Below are positions 46,701-56,407 of a DNA stretch of 64,000 nt, piece by piece (position 1 is the first letter of the stretch; every line of letters begins with the position of its first letter). The notes beneath the pieces were generated by a model. It saw only the letters and a list, made by a program, of their open reading frames with translations, was not told the DNA's origin and ran no database searches. The translations under genes were made by a program, and so were the position numbers. Source of the stretch: Arion vulgaris (taxonomy: Eukaryota > Mollusca > Gastropoda > Stylommatophora > Arionidae); contig CM036754.1 of NCBI GenBank assembly GCA_020796225.1, positions 65,464,000-65,527,999 on the forward strand, in the 5' to 3' direction.

Positions 46701-49700
46701 AAGAGAGATTAGCTGACCCCAAATCTGCTGAATACAGAACCAGGTGCAGAACACACATTGTAGACCTGTGTATCTTCCTAAGAGAGATTAGCCGACCCCA
46801 ACTCTACTGAATACAGAGCCAGATCACAAATTGTAGACCTGTCTGCTATCTTCCTAAGAGAGATTAGCCGACCCCAACTCTACTGAATGCAGAGCCAGGT
46901 GCAGAACACAAATTGTAGACCTGTCTGCTATCTTCCTAAGAGAAATTAGCCGACCCTAACTCTACTGAATGCAGAGCCAGGTGCAGAACAAATTGTAGAC
47001 CTGTCTATCTTCCTAAGAAAGATAGTAGACCCCAACTCTACTGAATGCAGAGCCAGGTGCAGAACACAAACTGTAGACCTGTCTATCTTCCTAAGATAGA
47101 TTAGCTGACCCCAACTCTGCTGAATGCACAGCCAGATACAGAACACACATTGTAGTTTAAATGTTAAAGTCATAAAGTTTAAGTCATCCGGGTCACCATC
47201 ACTGCACGTGAAAAATTAGTCATGAGGTTAGCTCGATGTCTGTCAGTAATGTCCATAGCTATGGTGTACACAATATTGCCGAAACTCCAGCACCTGTTTG
47301 AAAGAGACAGAAAATTTTGTCTCCACATACAGTTCTTGAATGAGCTACTGCCACACTTAATTCATGAGCTTTGGCAGTCTGGTTTATTTGCTACTGATGA
47401 CATACGGAATCTGACTTAAGCCCACTTCCCCTCCCTTTGGTAAATTTATTTTAACTTTACCTGGTCCATTTCAGCGCTTTGGACAGCACCATCGATCCTA
47501 GCCAAGTCTTGCATCCGACATGCGTTTATTTCCCCCTAGCTAAACTCTCATACCCTAGGTAAAAATTAAAAGCCGAGTCTAAGTCCCTGGGCTGGGAACA
47601 ACATTCCCAGAGATTCATAATTCACCTCCATACCACAGCCCCCGTTTAATCTCCATAAACAAACTAAATCACTGCAGTAAAAATGCATAAGAAAAAGTTA
47701 ACTATTCAGCAACATCGCTAACATATGAATTTAGTCAGAAATAGTAATCACGCAAACCACCACTGTCTTCCCTTCATCCACAACAAACCAACCTCTTGAA
47801 CCTAAAGGAAAGCCTACTATAGTAGCCATGTTGAATTTGAAACAATGTATAAATGAGTTAGAATCAAATGATCAGGGTTTCTTCAGAGAGTTATCCTGAA
47901 CCTCTGCCTTCACAAAGTGGTATGCTACTTGCCTGAATCTTACAAGTTCGATGCATATACTTGTGAAAGAGGTGGCCGATTGCCTACACCAACGGCTACC
48001 ACTTCACCAGATCACTTCTTCAAAGGTAATAAAACCTGTTCAATCATCTCCTGACCACAGAGATTTTTTCCACTTAACCTATTTTTTCTCTTTTTTAGTC
48101 AGAGAATTCTGAGTTCACTTCTCTAAGTATCATACTCTGGTATTTGGAACGATGCTCATCAGTATTCTCTTACCAAATAGTGAAATATTTAAGGACAAGG
48201 ATCATGCACTGCCTTACGAAAGGTGTCTTTATGCAAAAGTATTATTGGTCATCCTCGTCGCCTCTTATTCTTTCCAAATGATGTCATGCATAGTCTGACT
48301 GTATGATGGAAGGCAGGTTGACAACAGAATCATAAACTTATAGCACTGAAAGGATAAACCAGATTTAAAAAATTAGAAAGATTTGGGCTGAAACCGATGA
48401 GCATATGATGACTTTGGGACATTCATGCAAGATGAATAGACCAAACTCTAGGGCAATAAAATCGCAAACCCAAGTATTCATAGACTATCTTCTACTTAAA
48501 ACCAGACATGTTGGATGAATTACCATCTACTAAGTTTAAAAGAACCATCCACCTACACTGTAGAGTGCATCATCGATCCTGTGTAGAGCAGCATTCTGCT
48601 GAATACCTGATACATAAAGCTGACTAAGATCCTCCACAACCCATCTTCTATATACCCTTTTCACTAGTCTTCCACAATTTCAGAACACTGCAATTCAACA
48701 ATTTCTTGCTCTACCGGAGTCTTGGGGCCCTGGTAGAAGGCAAAGAATACACGAATTAGATGTATCCCGTCTAAGCAGTGGATTGCTTTGAATGAGCCTC
48801 AACTGCTCAGTGCAAACACAGATCTCACTAAGTGGTCAACGGGATAAAACAAATTGAGAAGATACTGAGCTGAGTGTCAGAGTTGAGTCAGTGCACCATT
48901 AAAAATGCTCACTTCTATTTGGCATCTTCTGGTAAATGTTGCAGTAACGATGTCTCAATGCCTGAGTAGAAACTCGTCATTGATATCTGATATGTGAGTT
49001 CAAGAACACTCCATCAATCATGTTCTGGTAGCCTCTTTGATTCCATTTTCAGGTTGGTGTCGAAGGAGAGCGTCATTATCCTCAAGTTGCAAACCAGTTG
49101 TCTATGCTTTTTCCAACAACTTGCGGTTTATTAGTTTCTAGATTCTAATGGTCTCTAATTTTTAATTTCGTCTTATTCCAGGTAATTCTTTCAGAGTGCC
49201 AAGTTTTGCTGGTTAACACACTTGTGGTATTAAGTTAATTATAAATTAAAGTCAGTAAAGTAGGTGTAATTGAAATAGGACATACCTCATGCTCCTGACA
49301 ATGCATCTGACCCGTGAAAGACTCCTTCGTATTGAGGAACTTAGATGGAACTAGGCCATTGATGAACTCACCTTGATAATTTCCATGGTGTAACCTAAAA
49401 TCATTGGGCCTTGTACAACTCTAGCACCTGTTTACCAAGAGGGCTAGACAAAGAAAATGATGAGACTCCAGGCCCCAGTTCACTAAATGAAATTAATATT
49501 AGGTGGGTCACAGCATGCCTTTTAGTCAATAACATGTTTGGAGATCTGAGACTCATTTGCTACTGTATGACAGTAGAACGGTACCATCTGCAGCTATTAA
49601 GCCCACTTAACCTCTGGGGCTGCTCGGAGAAATTTGGTCAAAATTTATTTTAATCTTTTATTGAGTTTTACTCATGCGGCTTTGCAGCCAACTCATCGAT

Positions 49701-52251
49701 TTTCAACAGCCAAAAAGTTCTTTTGCATGAAAACCGGACGAATGCTTTATTGTCCGTCTCCGATAGGACTAGGAACTATCTCACCTACACGTATATCAGG
49801 TGAAAATATTCAAATGGCTCCACGAGGGAGTGAACCAAGTACCTTGGGGCTGGGAACAAACATAGTACCTTTGTAACGAGAGGCAAGCACTTCACCTCCA
49901 TACCACAGAGACCCTGTTGAAACTACCATAAAACAAATAAATACAGCAGTATAAAATGACCATAAAGAAAACAGATTAACTATTACAGCAACATGCGCAA
50001 CATAGAATTATGACGGTCACAGAAATAGAAAACCTACCTAAACCACACAGCAATCTTTGCTGCCCATTCAGAGTTCCATCGGAACCAACCAACCGTTTCT
50101 TGAACTCCTCAAAGGAACCAAACCTACAATATAAGTAGCCATGTTGAATTTGAAATCAAATATATAAAGGGTTTAAAGAATCTAAAGCTGAAGGATTGTC
50201 TTCATTGCACCGGGTTTTATCCATATAGCTCAGTCTCTCTTCACAGAAGTGGTATGCTACCTGCCGATAGTGCACAAAGCACGAGCTCCAAAAAATATAC
50301 TTGTGAAAAGAATAGTGTGGCTCGATTCGAACCCACACCCTTCGGAAGACAAAGGCCTAACCACTTCACCAGAGACTCCCGGAATGAGGGAAATAATGTA
50401 AGACCGTAGTCTGGATCATCTTCTAGACCAAGAAGTAATGGTTTATTCACAAACTTGGCCTAATTTTCTCTCTGTTCTTTGTACCCCCAAAGAATTCTGA
50501 GTTTCCACTCTTTTCTAAAAGTTATCATACCATCTGGTATATTGGAAAACAAGATGCTAGGTCTGTTGGTCCCTCTTTGACCAAATAGGTGTCTAAATAT
50601 TCAAGACAAGAGGATCATCGTTGGGTCACTGTGCCTTACGAAAAGGTGTCAGTTTATCAGAAAATTGTATATATTGGTTCTCTATCCTCAGGTCTAGCCA
50701 GTACCATTAAGTGGCTACTTTCCAACAACAGAGTGGATGTGTGCATGCATAGTGTCTGATCTGTATAGATGGACTACTGGCAAGGTTGAACAAACAGAAA
50801 ATCATAATTTATAGCACTGGAAGTATAAAACAGATTTTGAAAAACAACTTCAGAGAAGATTGGCTGAACCGATGGGCTATGGGGATGACTGGTTGGGACA
50901 TGCATGCAGAGATGAATAGACCAAACTCTAAGGACAATATAAATCTGCTACAACGAAAAGATCAAAGCACTATCTTCTAGTTAAGAACAGGACATGTTGG
51001 ACTGAATTACCATCTACACAGAATAAACCCCACACACCTACCACACTGTAGAAAGTGCAGTCATTCGATCATGTGTGAGAGTACAGCATATCTTGCTTGA
51101 ATACCCTGACTACATAAAGCTAGACAAGAACTCCTCCCATCACACCCATCTGTTCATAATGCCCTTTACACTAGTCTTCCACAATTACAGAACACATGCA
51201 GATTCAACAATTTGGCATTGGCTGCCCAAGAGTGAAAACTTGGGGCCCTGGTTAGAAGACGTAGAAGAATAGCACATAAATTTTTCAGATGTATCTGTCC
51301 TACATGCATAGGTGCCTTTGAATCAGAGCGCATCATACTCAAGTTCTCAGTGCAAACCACACAGATCATACACAATAAGTGGTCAACTTGGTTGATAAAA
51401 ACAAATATAAAGAAGAAGATACTGTAGCATGGTGTCAGATCTGATTGGTGGTAGGTGAGACCATCATAAGTCAATCATGCTCATTCTTTCTTTTTTTTTC
51501 TTGTCTTTCTCTGTGTTATGTGTTGCATGTTTAACTGATGATCTGTTTCTGAGATAGTACACACTCTGTCATTTGATATGCTGTGATATTGTGGAGTTTT
51601 AAGATATGTGACTCCATCAATCCATGTTTTTTCTTGGTCAGCCCCTTCCTCTTCATTCCATTTTCAGGTTGTACGCTCTTGCAACTGGTGTAGCCGGGTT
51701 CATTATCACCAAGTTGCCAAACCAGTTGTCTATGTTTTTCCAATGAATCTAATAGCAGGTGTTATTCCAACTGTTCTAATTTCTTATATGGTCTCTAATT
51801 TATTTACCACTTTCCTCAAGCATCTTATTTCACAGGTGGTAATTTTCCTTTCTTATTCTTTTGTCAGTGCCCAAGTTTAGCACTGGTTGCACAGTGTTGG
51901 TATTAAGATTGCATTTATAATCATGTTCGTTGCTGGCTATAAAAGTAGGGCCGCCAATTTAAGTTAAAATACACAAGGACTCACACATACAATGTGCAGA
52001 CACACAAAGTTCTGACCCTTACATAGGTCAGCGTACTAACCTCACAGCAGACTTGGGTATAGAACCATACAGAAGGACACTAAGACCTCTGTATAATCCT
52101 AGGAAACCATATTCCCGTACTGTAACCTTGACACAATCAATTGGTCCCTTGTATCGTTTCTGAGCGCCTGACTTCTCATCCAACTGCAGCTGGGTCTTGA
52201 CATATTCAGTGGGAAAAGTGATGCAGATCTCCAGGCCCCCGGTGATGGCAC
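40675..52251 (-). CDS. SLC25A1: Mitochondrial citrate (tricarboxylate) carrier, exon 1 missing
   Basis: Exons recovered in transcription order: 52251-52041, 50123-50038, a damaged exon 4 (49427-49286, with a second damaged copy at 47293-47183), 44878-44658, 41885-41812, 40786-40675. Phases join throughout apart from inside exon 4. The product is the inner-membrane carrier that exchanges mitochondrial citrate for malate and supplies cytosolic acetyl-CoA. Three mitochondrial-carrier signatures are visible: FPTEYVKTQ in exon 2, a damaged PMETIK in exon 4, and [11 protein letters not shown] in exon 5. Also seen are [22 protein letters not shown] and [17 protein letters not shown], which single out SLC25A1 among carriers. 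Exon 1 (about 20-40 residues ending in an Ala codon and one G) was not found down to the window end. It probably lies beyond 64 kb or was missed in the repeats. Confidence 0.93.
41096..41325 (+). repeat. SINE family A (intron 6 of SLC25A1)
   Basis: Plus-oriented, gctgctgggaagcaaagaat to ggagcattcaaagaaaa. Core gtcatgaggcgactgaggta. Confidence 0.9.
41353..41606 (+). repeat. SINE family C (intron 6 of SLC25A1)
   Basis: Plus-oriented and full length, only 28 bp after the family A copy and in the same orientation. Ends cgcaaagaagaagaa. Confidence 0.92.
41812..41885 (-). CDS. SLC25A1: SLC25A1 exon 6
   Basis: 74 nt encoding [20 protein letters not shown] then EGPRA, directly after the TRMQ of exon 5. 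Human has GLEAHKYRNT at the same place. The acceptor is AAG-type (gttgaag); donor gtaagt. Confidence 0.94.
41996..42100 (+). repeat. tRNA-type SINE family T3, head
   Basis: Box A tggcatagaggttagg and box-B-like cggtttgcaaacctcg, then a family A SINE begins at 42112. Confidence 0.7.
42112..42345 (+). repeat. SINE family A
   Basis: Plus-oriented, tcatgtggttccggggtccg to gatatggagtgttcta, with core atcgtaagaggcgactgatg. Confidence 0.88.
42539..42622. repeat. 18-bp tandem repeat, about 4.5 copies
   Basis: Unit atcatcttctagatt, with one short variant (atcatctagatt). Confidence 0.92.
42742..43077 (-). repeat. SINE family E
   Basis: Minus-oriented second copy of the family seen at 26632, matching from ctctcgcgatcactgcccag through tccttagtcgcctcttacga to ctggtaaccactcgggca. 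Confidence 0.88.
43372..44018 (-). repeat. SINE family A split by a LINE tail, with internal duplication
   Basis: The 3' part 43372-43552 contains ttgttaaccaccctatg twice (about 43397 and 43448). The 5' part resumes at 43890 with tttatttactagggttgttt and has an intact-looking core (gtcgcctcttacggcatgcc). Confidence 0.85.
43553..43889 (-). mobile_element. Jockey/CR1-like LINE tail inserted in SINE A
   Basis: Minus strand 43922-43623: [30 protein letters not shown], then frameshifted [22 protein letters not shown]. Flanks gatcctctt and gatgctctt look like a target-site duplication. Homologous fragment on the plus strand at 45240-45520. Confidence 0.8.
44658..44878 (-). CDS. SLC25A1: SLC25A1 exon 5
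   Basis: 221 nt, acceptor ttgtccag, donor gtgaga. Encodes [60 protein letters not shown] and [14 protein letters not shown]. This is the end of repeat 2 and the third signature helix. Clean sequence. Confidence 0.95.
45240..45530 (+). mobile_element. Jockey/CR1-like LINE tail fragment
   Basis: Plus-strand counterpart of 43553-43889: gacacaatcgactccgcagc, catacttcaagattgttccg, caagcgaacaaaaggaag. Stop-ridden. Confidence 0.75.
45690..45893 (-). repeat. tRNA-type SINE family T2
   Basis: Minus-oriented, ttttctaggcaccacttata to gcttaagctacagacactca; box B tggttcaaacgc near 45830. Confidence 0.8.
46040..46290. repeat. Interspersed repeat family F
   Basis: Shares tacttgtaatttataccccc, tatggtgtgtacactgagaa and gttatcaactttgctagtgg with 36330-36720 and 21800-22000. 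Confidence 0.6.
46689..47155. repeat. Tandem repeat of about 80 bp, 6 copies
   Basis: Unit tcttcctaagagagattagc, cgaccccaactctactgaat, gcagagccaggtgcagaaca, ttgtagacctgtc. Unit lengths vary by several bases, partly small deletions. It borders the damaged SLC25A1 block. Confidence 0.9.
47183..47293 (-). pseudogene. SLC25A1: SLC25A1 exon 4, damaged copy 2
   Basis: The minus strand reads cag then GTGCTGGAGTTTCGG, matching AGV(S)EA, followed by a shortened version of the TPME segment and a TTTTTCACG remnant of FFHG. Many single-base and few-base losses. Its intronic flank matches that of copy 1 (ctgttt after the acceptor in plus-strand order, then a shared tttgctactg...aagcccactt segment), so the two are duplicates. 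Confidence 0.6.
47755..47822 (-). pseudogene. SLC25A1: SLC25A1 exon 3, damaged duplicate
   Basis: About 67 nt where the intact exon has 86. It aligns along its whole length to 50038-50123, with several small gaps that destroy the frame. The flanking intron also aligns, including the exact run tagccatgttgaatttgaaa next to both copies. Confidence 0.8.
49286..49427 (-). pseudogene. SLC25A1: SLC25A1 exon 4, damaged copy 1
   Basis: The acceptor aaacag is followed by GTGCTAGAGTTG, which completes Gly and reads A(G)V in phase with exon 3. Further on are ATGGAAATTATCAAGG (the PMETIK signature), a TCTTTCACGGGTCAGA stretch (FHGVR) and CAGGAGCATG (REHG) before a gtatgt donor. Length (142 nt) is near the expected roughly 138 nt, but small insertions and deletions break the frame. 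Exon 5 needs exactly one trailing G, so the AG just before the donor is probably an insertion. It is the better of two damaged copies, and no intact copy exists in the window. Confidence 0.75.
49660..49915 (-). repeat. tRNA-type SINE family T3
   Basis: Minus-oriented: ctctgtggtatggaggtgaa as box A, ggttcactccctcgtgg as box B, body with cctatcggagacgg. A damaged copy lies at 47470-47640. Confidence 0.8.
50038..50123 (-). CDS. SLC25A1: SLC25A1 exon 3
   Basis: 86 nt, acceptor attgtag, donor gtaggt. Encodes (R)[17 protein letters not shown] then [12 protein letters not shown], matching RFGMFEFLSNHM...RGLLCGLG of the human carrier. A damaged duplicate sits at about 47755-47822. Confidence 0.93.
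50163..50383 (-). repeat. tRNA-type SINE family T1
   Basis: Minus-oriented: gtctctggtgaagtggttag (box A), gggttcgaatcgagcc (box B), ggataaaacccggtgcaatg. A damaged copy lies at about 47875-48000. Confidence 0.85.
52041..52251 (-). CDS. SLC25A1: SLC25A1 exon 2
   Basis: 211 nt, acceptor atttttag, donor gttagt. Encodes [58 protein letters not shown] and [13 protein letters not shown]. This is the first carrier repeat with its Px(D/E)xx(K/R) signature. It is clean sequence with no indels. Confidence 0.95.
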
Positions 52252-52779
52252 CTAAAAATACAACATAAATATTGATAGTGGGTCACAGCATGGCACTTTC
52301 CTGTTGCCTACATAACACTGTTTGGAGGAGGGGTGGGGGAAGAAACCTTATCCTAACTGTGGAATTTGACCCTGAAACCTCGCTCTTACGAAGCATGTGA
52401 GCTAACATCTAGTACTAGAACAGTCCAATTGTGGGTCTTGTCTGAGATGTATAGTAAATCCACACACTTCAGTTATTCAATTCTATGTATACATGGCAAT
52501 AAGCAGAAAAGCAAGAACCAAAGTGTCGCTAGATTCGTTGGGAAAATTATCAAACACATATAAACAGTATTCATAGTAAGTAGGTCTGTACATTGAACAG
52601 GACGTTATCAGTAAAACTGGAGACTTCTAATTAAACAGATATCAGTTTAAGTAATGTAATAACTTCAAATGTGTGATCTCGTATTTATTTCCGATGTATA
52701 ATGTATGGCCTGAACAACCATAGCCAGGTTATGGCAGAGAGTGGGAAAATAGCATGCTAACCATCAACACCAAGATTGC

Positions 52780-53290
52780 TGTGTATATATAGAGCATGCA
52801 TGCGCTGAACATACTACTCTATGCCAGCGAATCTTGGTCTCTACACTTGTTGCAGGAGAAAAGAATGAATGCATTCCGCTACTTAAAGCATATGCTCAGG
52901 ATCTCATATAGCGACAAGAGCAACAAATAATGAGGTATTGGAATATTATGGAATTTCTAGCATAGATACCATTATGCCACATCAGATGGCTGGGTCACTT
53001 GACTGAATACATGCTTACCAGAACCTCAGTTGTATTCTATTCGGGAGCTAGATTCTGGCAAAGTAACGATGGGGAGACTCTTCCTTTGCTACAAAGACAC
53101 AGGCAAACGTGGACTTGAATACGATTGACAGGAATACACAAGAAAGGGAGGATCATGTCATAGATAAGTCCATCGAGATAGGTTCTGAAAACGGGTTTGA
53201 GAACTGGCAACACCAGACTCAGACAACTTGCTGACATAAAACGTGTCAAGAGAAAGCAGAAATAAGATCCACTATGGTCCATTTCCTCTG
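52780..53290 (+). mobile_element. RTE-like LINE, RT C-terminal fragment
   Basis: Plus strand: LLYASESWSLHLLQEKRMNA, FRYLKHMLRISYSDKSNK, then DSGKVTMGRLFLCYKDTGKR. Matches the xxWxL...KRLNAFxxRCLRRIL and GKRxxGRPxLRxKD motifs. Frame broken. Confidence 0.8.
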
Positions 53291-53870
53291 GACACAAACA
53301 GGATAACTACTTCCAGTATAAGGATGGAGGTTAAGGCTGTTACTGCTGCTCTTCATTGGCTCTCTTGGACACAGTTTACTGTGGCCGTTGTTTCTGACTC
53401 TCAGCTGATGCTTCGAAAATCAAAATGGCAGACTGCAGTAAGAGTGGATGTCATCTATAGAGATTTCCAAACTATAGAGACATGGATCTACAATCCTGGG
53501 CATGCGAATGTTAAGGCAACGAGAGAGCGGACATGCTTGCATCAAAAACATTGATTGTTGGAGCGTTTAGGGTGGATAAGGGGAATGTTCTTCTGCCTCT
53601 TGGCAACCTACTGTTGGATGAGGACACTAAAATTGATGTTGAATCAATTCAGTGATTGTTGAATCAATTCAGTGATTTAAGGAGTTTGGTATTACATGTT
53701 ATACAAGTAGTGATGGATGTTTGAAGGGAATAGAGATAAGAGTGTTTAACCAGCAAGCCACAGGAACCGTGAGTATGCATACCCTTCGACATCTGTTGGT
53801 TAGACTGAGCACCTATGGGTCTGCCTGGAGTGTTGTGACGTCAGTTCAGTAACCAATAACTAACAATAAC
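53290..53870 (+). mobile_element. LINE RNase H domain and 3' tail
   Basis: Plus strand: SIRMEVKAVTAALHWLSWTQ, VAVVSDSQLMLRK, WIYNPGHANVKATRERT. Corresponds to the second and third RNase H acidic motifs, with NERADMLAS frameshifted near 53520. The tail at 53770-53870 matches 63790-63905. Confidence 0.8.
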
Positions 53871-53977
53871 AGGATGTCATCATCACCATCAGCGTCTCAA
53901 TTTTCAAATTTGAAAACTGATGAGAGTCACAAAGGGCAATGCAATAGTCAGAAGGACATGAGAGCGATACTTACATT

Positions 53978-54545
53978 AGGGTTCCCTGCGGCTAAGTAGT
54001 TAAATCGTTGCATTGCGTTCCAAAGGTCTAGAGCAGCGTTTCCCAAAGTGGAGCTACCGCCCCTGTGGGCGCTGAAGCCTTCCAGGGGGTCATGGTGGGT
54101 TCAGAAGCATTGGGAAGGAGGAGTTTTTTCTTGATTTTGCTATTGAATAAACAAAAATTTGAATTCTGCATTTTAATTCATCTTGTGCCCATCTTACACG
54201 ATCCATTTTTATATCAATTTTCTATTTCATGTTTATAATCATTTGAAAATTGACCATGTATGACATAAATATATATCAATTTTCTATGTCAAGGTGAAAA
54301 AATAGCATATATATATATATATAATTATATATATGGGAGGAGAAAATTGCATCGTTATAATGGGGAGGGAGGGGCGGTTACAAAGTTTATGTCGTGAAAA
54401 GTGGGCGATGAACCGAAACGTCGTGAAAAGTGGGCGATGAACCGAAACGTCGTGAAAAGTGGGCGATGAACCGTAAAAGTTTGGGAATCTATGGTCTAGA
54501 GCAATATGGGGTAAAACCCGGTGCAATGATATCAAACCATATTTA
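53978..54545 (+). repeat. tRNA-type SINE family T1 interrupted by a hAT-like element
   Basis: Head ggctaagtagttaaatcgtt at 53990 and body caatatggggtaaaacccgg at 54502 belong to one T1 copy. Everything between the two gtctagag sequences is insertion. Confidence 0.88.
54034..54493. mobile_element. hAT-like non-autonomous element, exact 8-bp duplication
   Basis: Left end cagcgtttcccaaagtgg, right end complement catagattcccaaacttt; gtctagag flanks both sides exactly (54026-54033, 54494-54501). The 8-bp length and the nTCTAGAn-type target are typical of hAT elements. 460 bp with no ORF; carries a 29-bp sub-repeat (gtcgtgaaaagtgggcgatg) in about 2.5 copies at 54391-54475. Confidence 0.88.
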
Positions 54546-54554
54546 GACCACGTA

Positions 54555-54960
54555 GACATACGTGTATTGACAAATCGGCAGAGAAGATCCTTTATGTCTT
54601 TGAAAGCAAATGCTACAGAAGAGTACTTAGAATATTACGGACAGAGAATAGAACAAATGCTTCTGTTCTGCAACAGCTTGATATTAAAGAGAATTGGCTA
54701 TTACAGAGCATAAAATCCTAGGAAAATTAAATATTCTGGACACTTCAAACGGCATGAGTACCTAGAGAAGATAATTTTGGAGGGAATGGTGCCTGGAAGA
54801 AGAATGAGAGGAAGACCTAGAAGCTGATGGGTGCAAGATGTCACTGATGATCTGGAAATGAATGCGGCCGATGCTGGTTATCTTGCACAGAATAGAGTTT
54901 TTTTCAGAACTCCTTTCATGGGAGCCAAGTTCAGGAAGGGAAAAGCTACTTAATGATGAT
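54555..54960 (+). mobile_element. RTE-like LINE C terminus
   Basis: Plus strand, frameshifted: KRHEYLEKIILEGMVPGRR, MRGRPRS, WVQDVTDDLEMNAADAGYLA, QNRVFFRTPFMGAKFRKGKA, stop. Ends with gatgatgataatga, the (TGA)n-type tail of this family. Confidence 0.85.
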
Positions 54961-55345
54961 AATGAGACATAAATTAGAGGTGGGGAAATGAAGGAACTCC
55001 ATACAGGTATAATTGTATCAACAAGCACCGGATGCATACAATAATTGAAACATATACCACCGATATCGGAGACTATGTAAATATATATACGTAGCCGTTA
55101 CCAACAATACAATACGTTCACATTTCATGAACTCGTGTAACTGAACGAAACGCATTTACCGCCACGCACGCCGCGTGTGTATATAGAGATAGATATTAGA
55201 ACGCGGTAAAAATCAATAGTTGTCAATTTTTAGTTCAGAGGTTCTCAACCTGTGGTATCTGTGCAGACAGGGGTGCGAGGTGAATTTTCTCGCTGGAAAG
55301 ACGGAAGAGAAAAATGTACTGTATAAAGTTATAAAATAGAAATCA

Positions 55346-55455
55346 TGCTTCCGTGTGTTGTCGGGACTCGAAGAGTGTAGCAACGAATAGTAACATTGCG
55401 ACCTACAAGGCATGTCGTAAAAGTCGAGTAGGGTAGGGTTTGGTGTGGGGTTGGC
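55346..55455 (+). repeat. SINE family A, head and core only
   Basis: gtgtgttgtcgggactcgaa, tagtaacattgcgacctaca, gtcgtaaaagtcgagtaggg. The 3' half is absent. Confidence 0.75.
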
Positions 55456-55599
55456 TACTCTATCCGGTAGAAAACTGTAGCTATAAAGTCCAACCAACCC
55501 TGAACAAGACAAATTTTTAAAAAATGTGACAGCCAAGAGGTAAGGAAGCTCTTCTAGAAGAGGTATGACGCAGAAAAAGCAGCAGTGAAACTGCACTGA

Positions 55600-55860
55600 A
55601 GATTATCTTCCTTTCACCTAGGACAAACTCCAGAATTGGTACCTGGGATGTTAGATTTATGTATGACATGCGAAAGACAGTACAGGACGGGACTGAATCT
55701 TGGGACATGGAGAATAGACTGGAGGCAGAGATCAACAATATACAGAAGAGCTGGAGGGATCTGCAGGAAATAGCTAAGTATAGGAAGTATTGACATGCAT
55801 TGATTGGGGACATATGCCCTGGGGATGGGTTAAAAGGCATGAGAGAGAGAGAGGAATTCA
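55600..55860 (+). mobile_element. LINE tail fragment
   Basis: Plus strand: [29 protein letters not shown] then stop. Same tail as the 9839-10017 insert, ending gagagagagagag. Confidence 0.75.
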
Positions 55861-56059
55861 GGGTGCGAACATTAAATAAACATTTTCTAAGAATGCGTAG
55901 TCATAGAAAAAATTGGGAACCCTGGTCTAGTTTAAATATCCCACAGCCTCCTGTAATATAAAACCGTCAAGCTCAAGTGGGAAATTCCTGAAGATCATTT
56001 TTCTCCCCGTCACGACATCCTTACATTTCAGTATTGTTAGATTGAAAAATACACATTGT

Positions 56060-56290
56060 GACATATCCTTTACAGGAAGTCACCATCAACTACAATAAAC
56101 TAGTTGATTTTCTAGGCACCACTTATACACGTTCTGTAATTTGCCATTGCTTTATGAACGGTGAAGTCTATTTTTACAATTCATATAAATCCAAAGGAAC
56201 AAATTTGCTTCCAAACTATTCGCCGCAGAGTTTAAACCAGGTACTCTTGGGTTATGATCGAGCTCACTTCCGCTAAGCCACAGACAAATA
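56060..56290 (-). repeat. tRNA-type SINE family T2
   Basis: Minus-oriented: tgtggcttagcggaagtgag (box A), cctggtttaaactctg (box B), body to atatcctttacaggaagtca. Confidence 0.85.
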
Positions 56291-56407
56291 CAATGTTAGA
56301 TTAAGACAAATTAATTTTATTAACACGCGAGAAGAAGGTTATATTATGCCACAAATTAAATTGAACACTAAGAGATATCAGTATTATCCCCACCTTTCCC
56401 AAGTGCC

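Larger units (their letters stand above)
47165..49650. other. Damaged tandem duplicate of the SLC25A1 exon 3-4 interval
   Basis: The left block (about 47165-49260) aligns to about 49290-51930. Both hold exon 4, exon 3, a tRNA-type SINE and the same retroelement piece (48480-48720 against 50970-51210), in the same order. The left block is shorter and riddled with few-base gaps in exon and intron alike. The right block is also damaged from about 49260 to 49650, then becomes clean. A short stretch near 49462-49520 also resembles 52229-52310, including gtgggtcacagcatg. Either an unpolished assembly join or a very decayed duplication. Confidence 0.75.
55236..55924. mobile_element. hAT-like element with nested SINE and LINE pieces
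   Basis: Left cagaggttctcaacctg, right complement cagggttcccaattt. Flanks ttttagtt and gtctagtt agree at 6 of 8. Inside are a family A SINE head (55346-55455) and a LINE tail (55600-55860). Confidence 0.7.

Noticed and set aside
55213..55596. 127-codon minus-strand open frame
   Set aside because: It runs through a hAT end, a SINE A core and unrelated flank, so it cannot be one gene.
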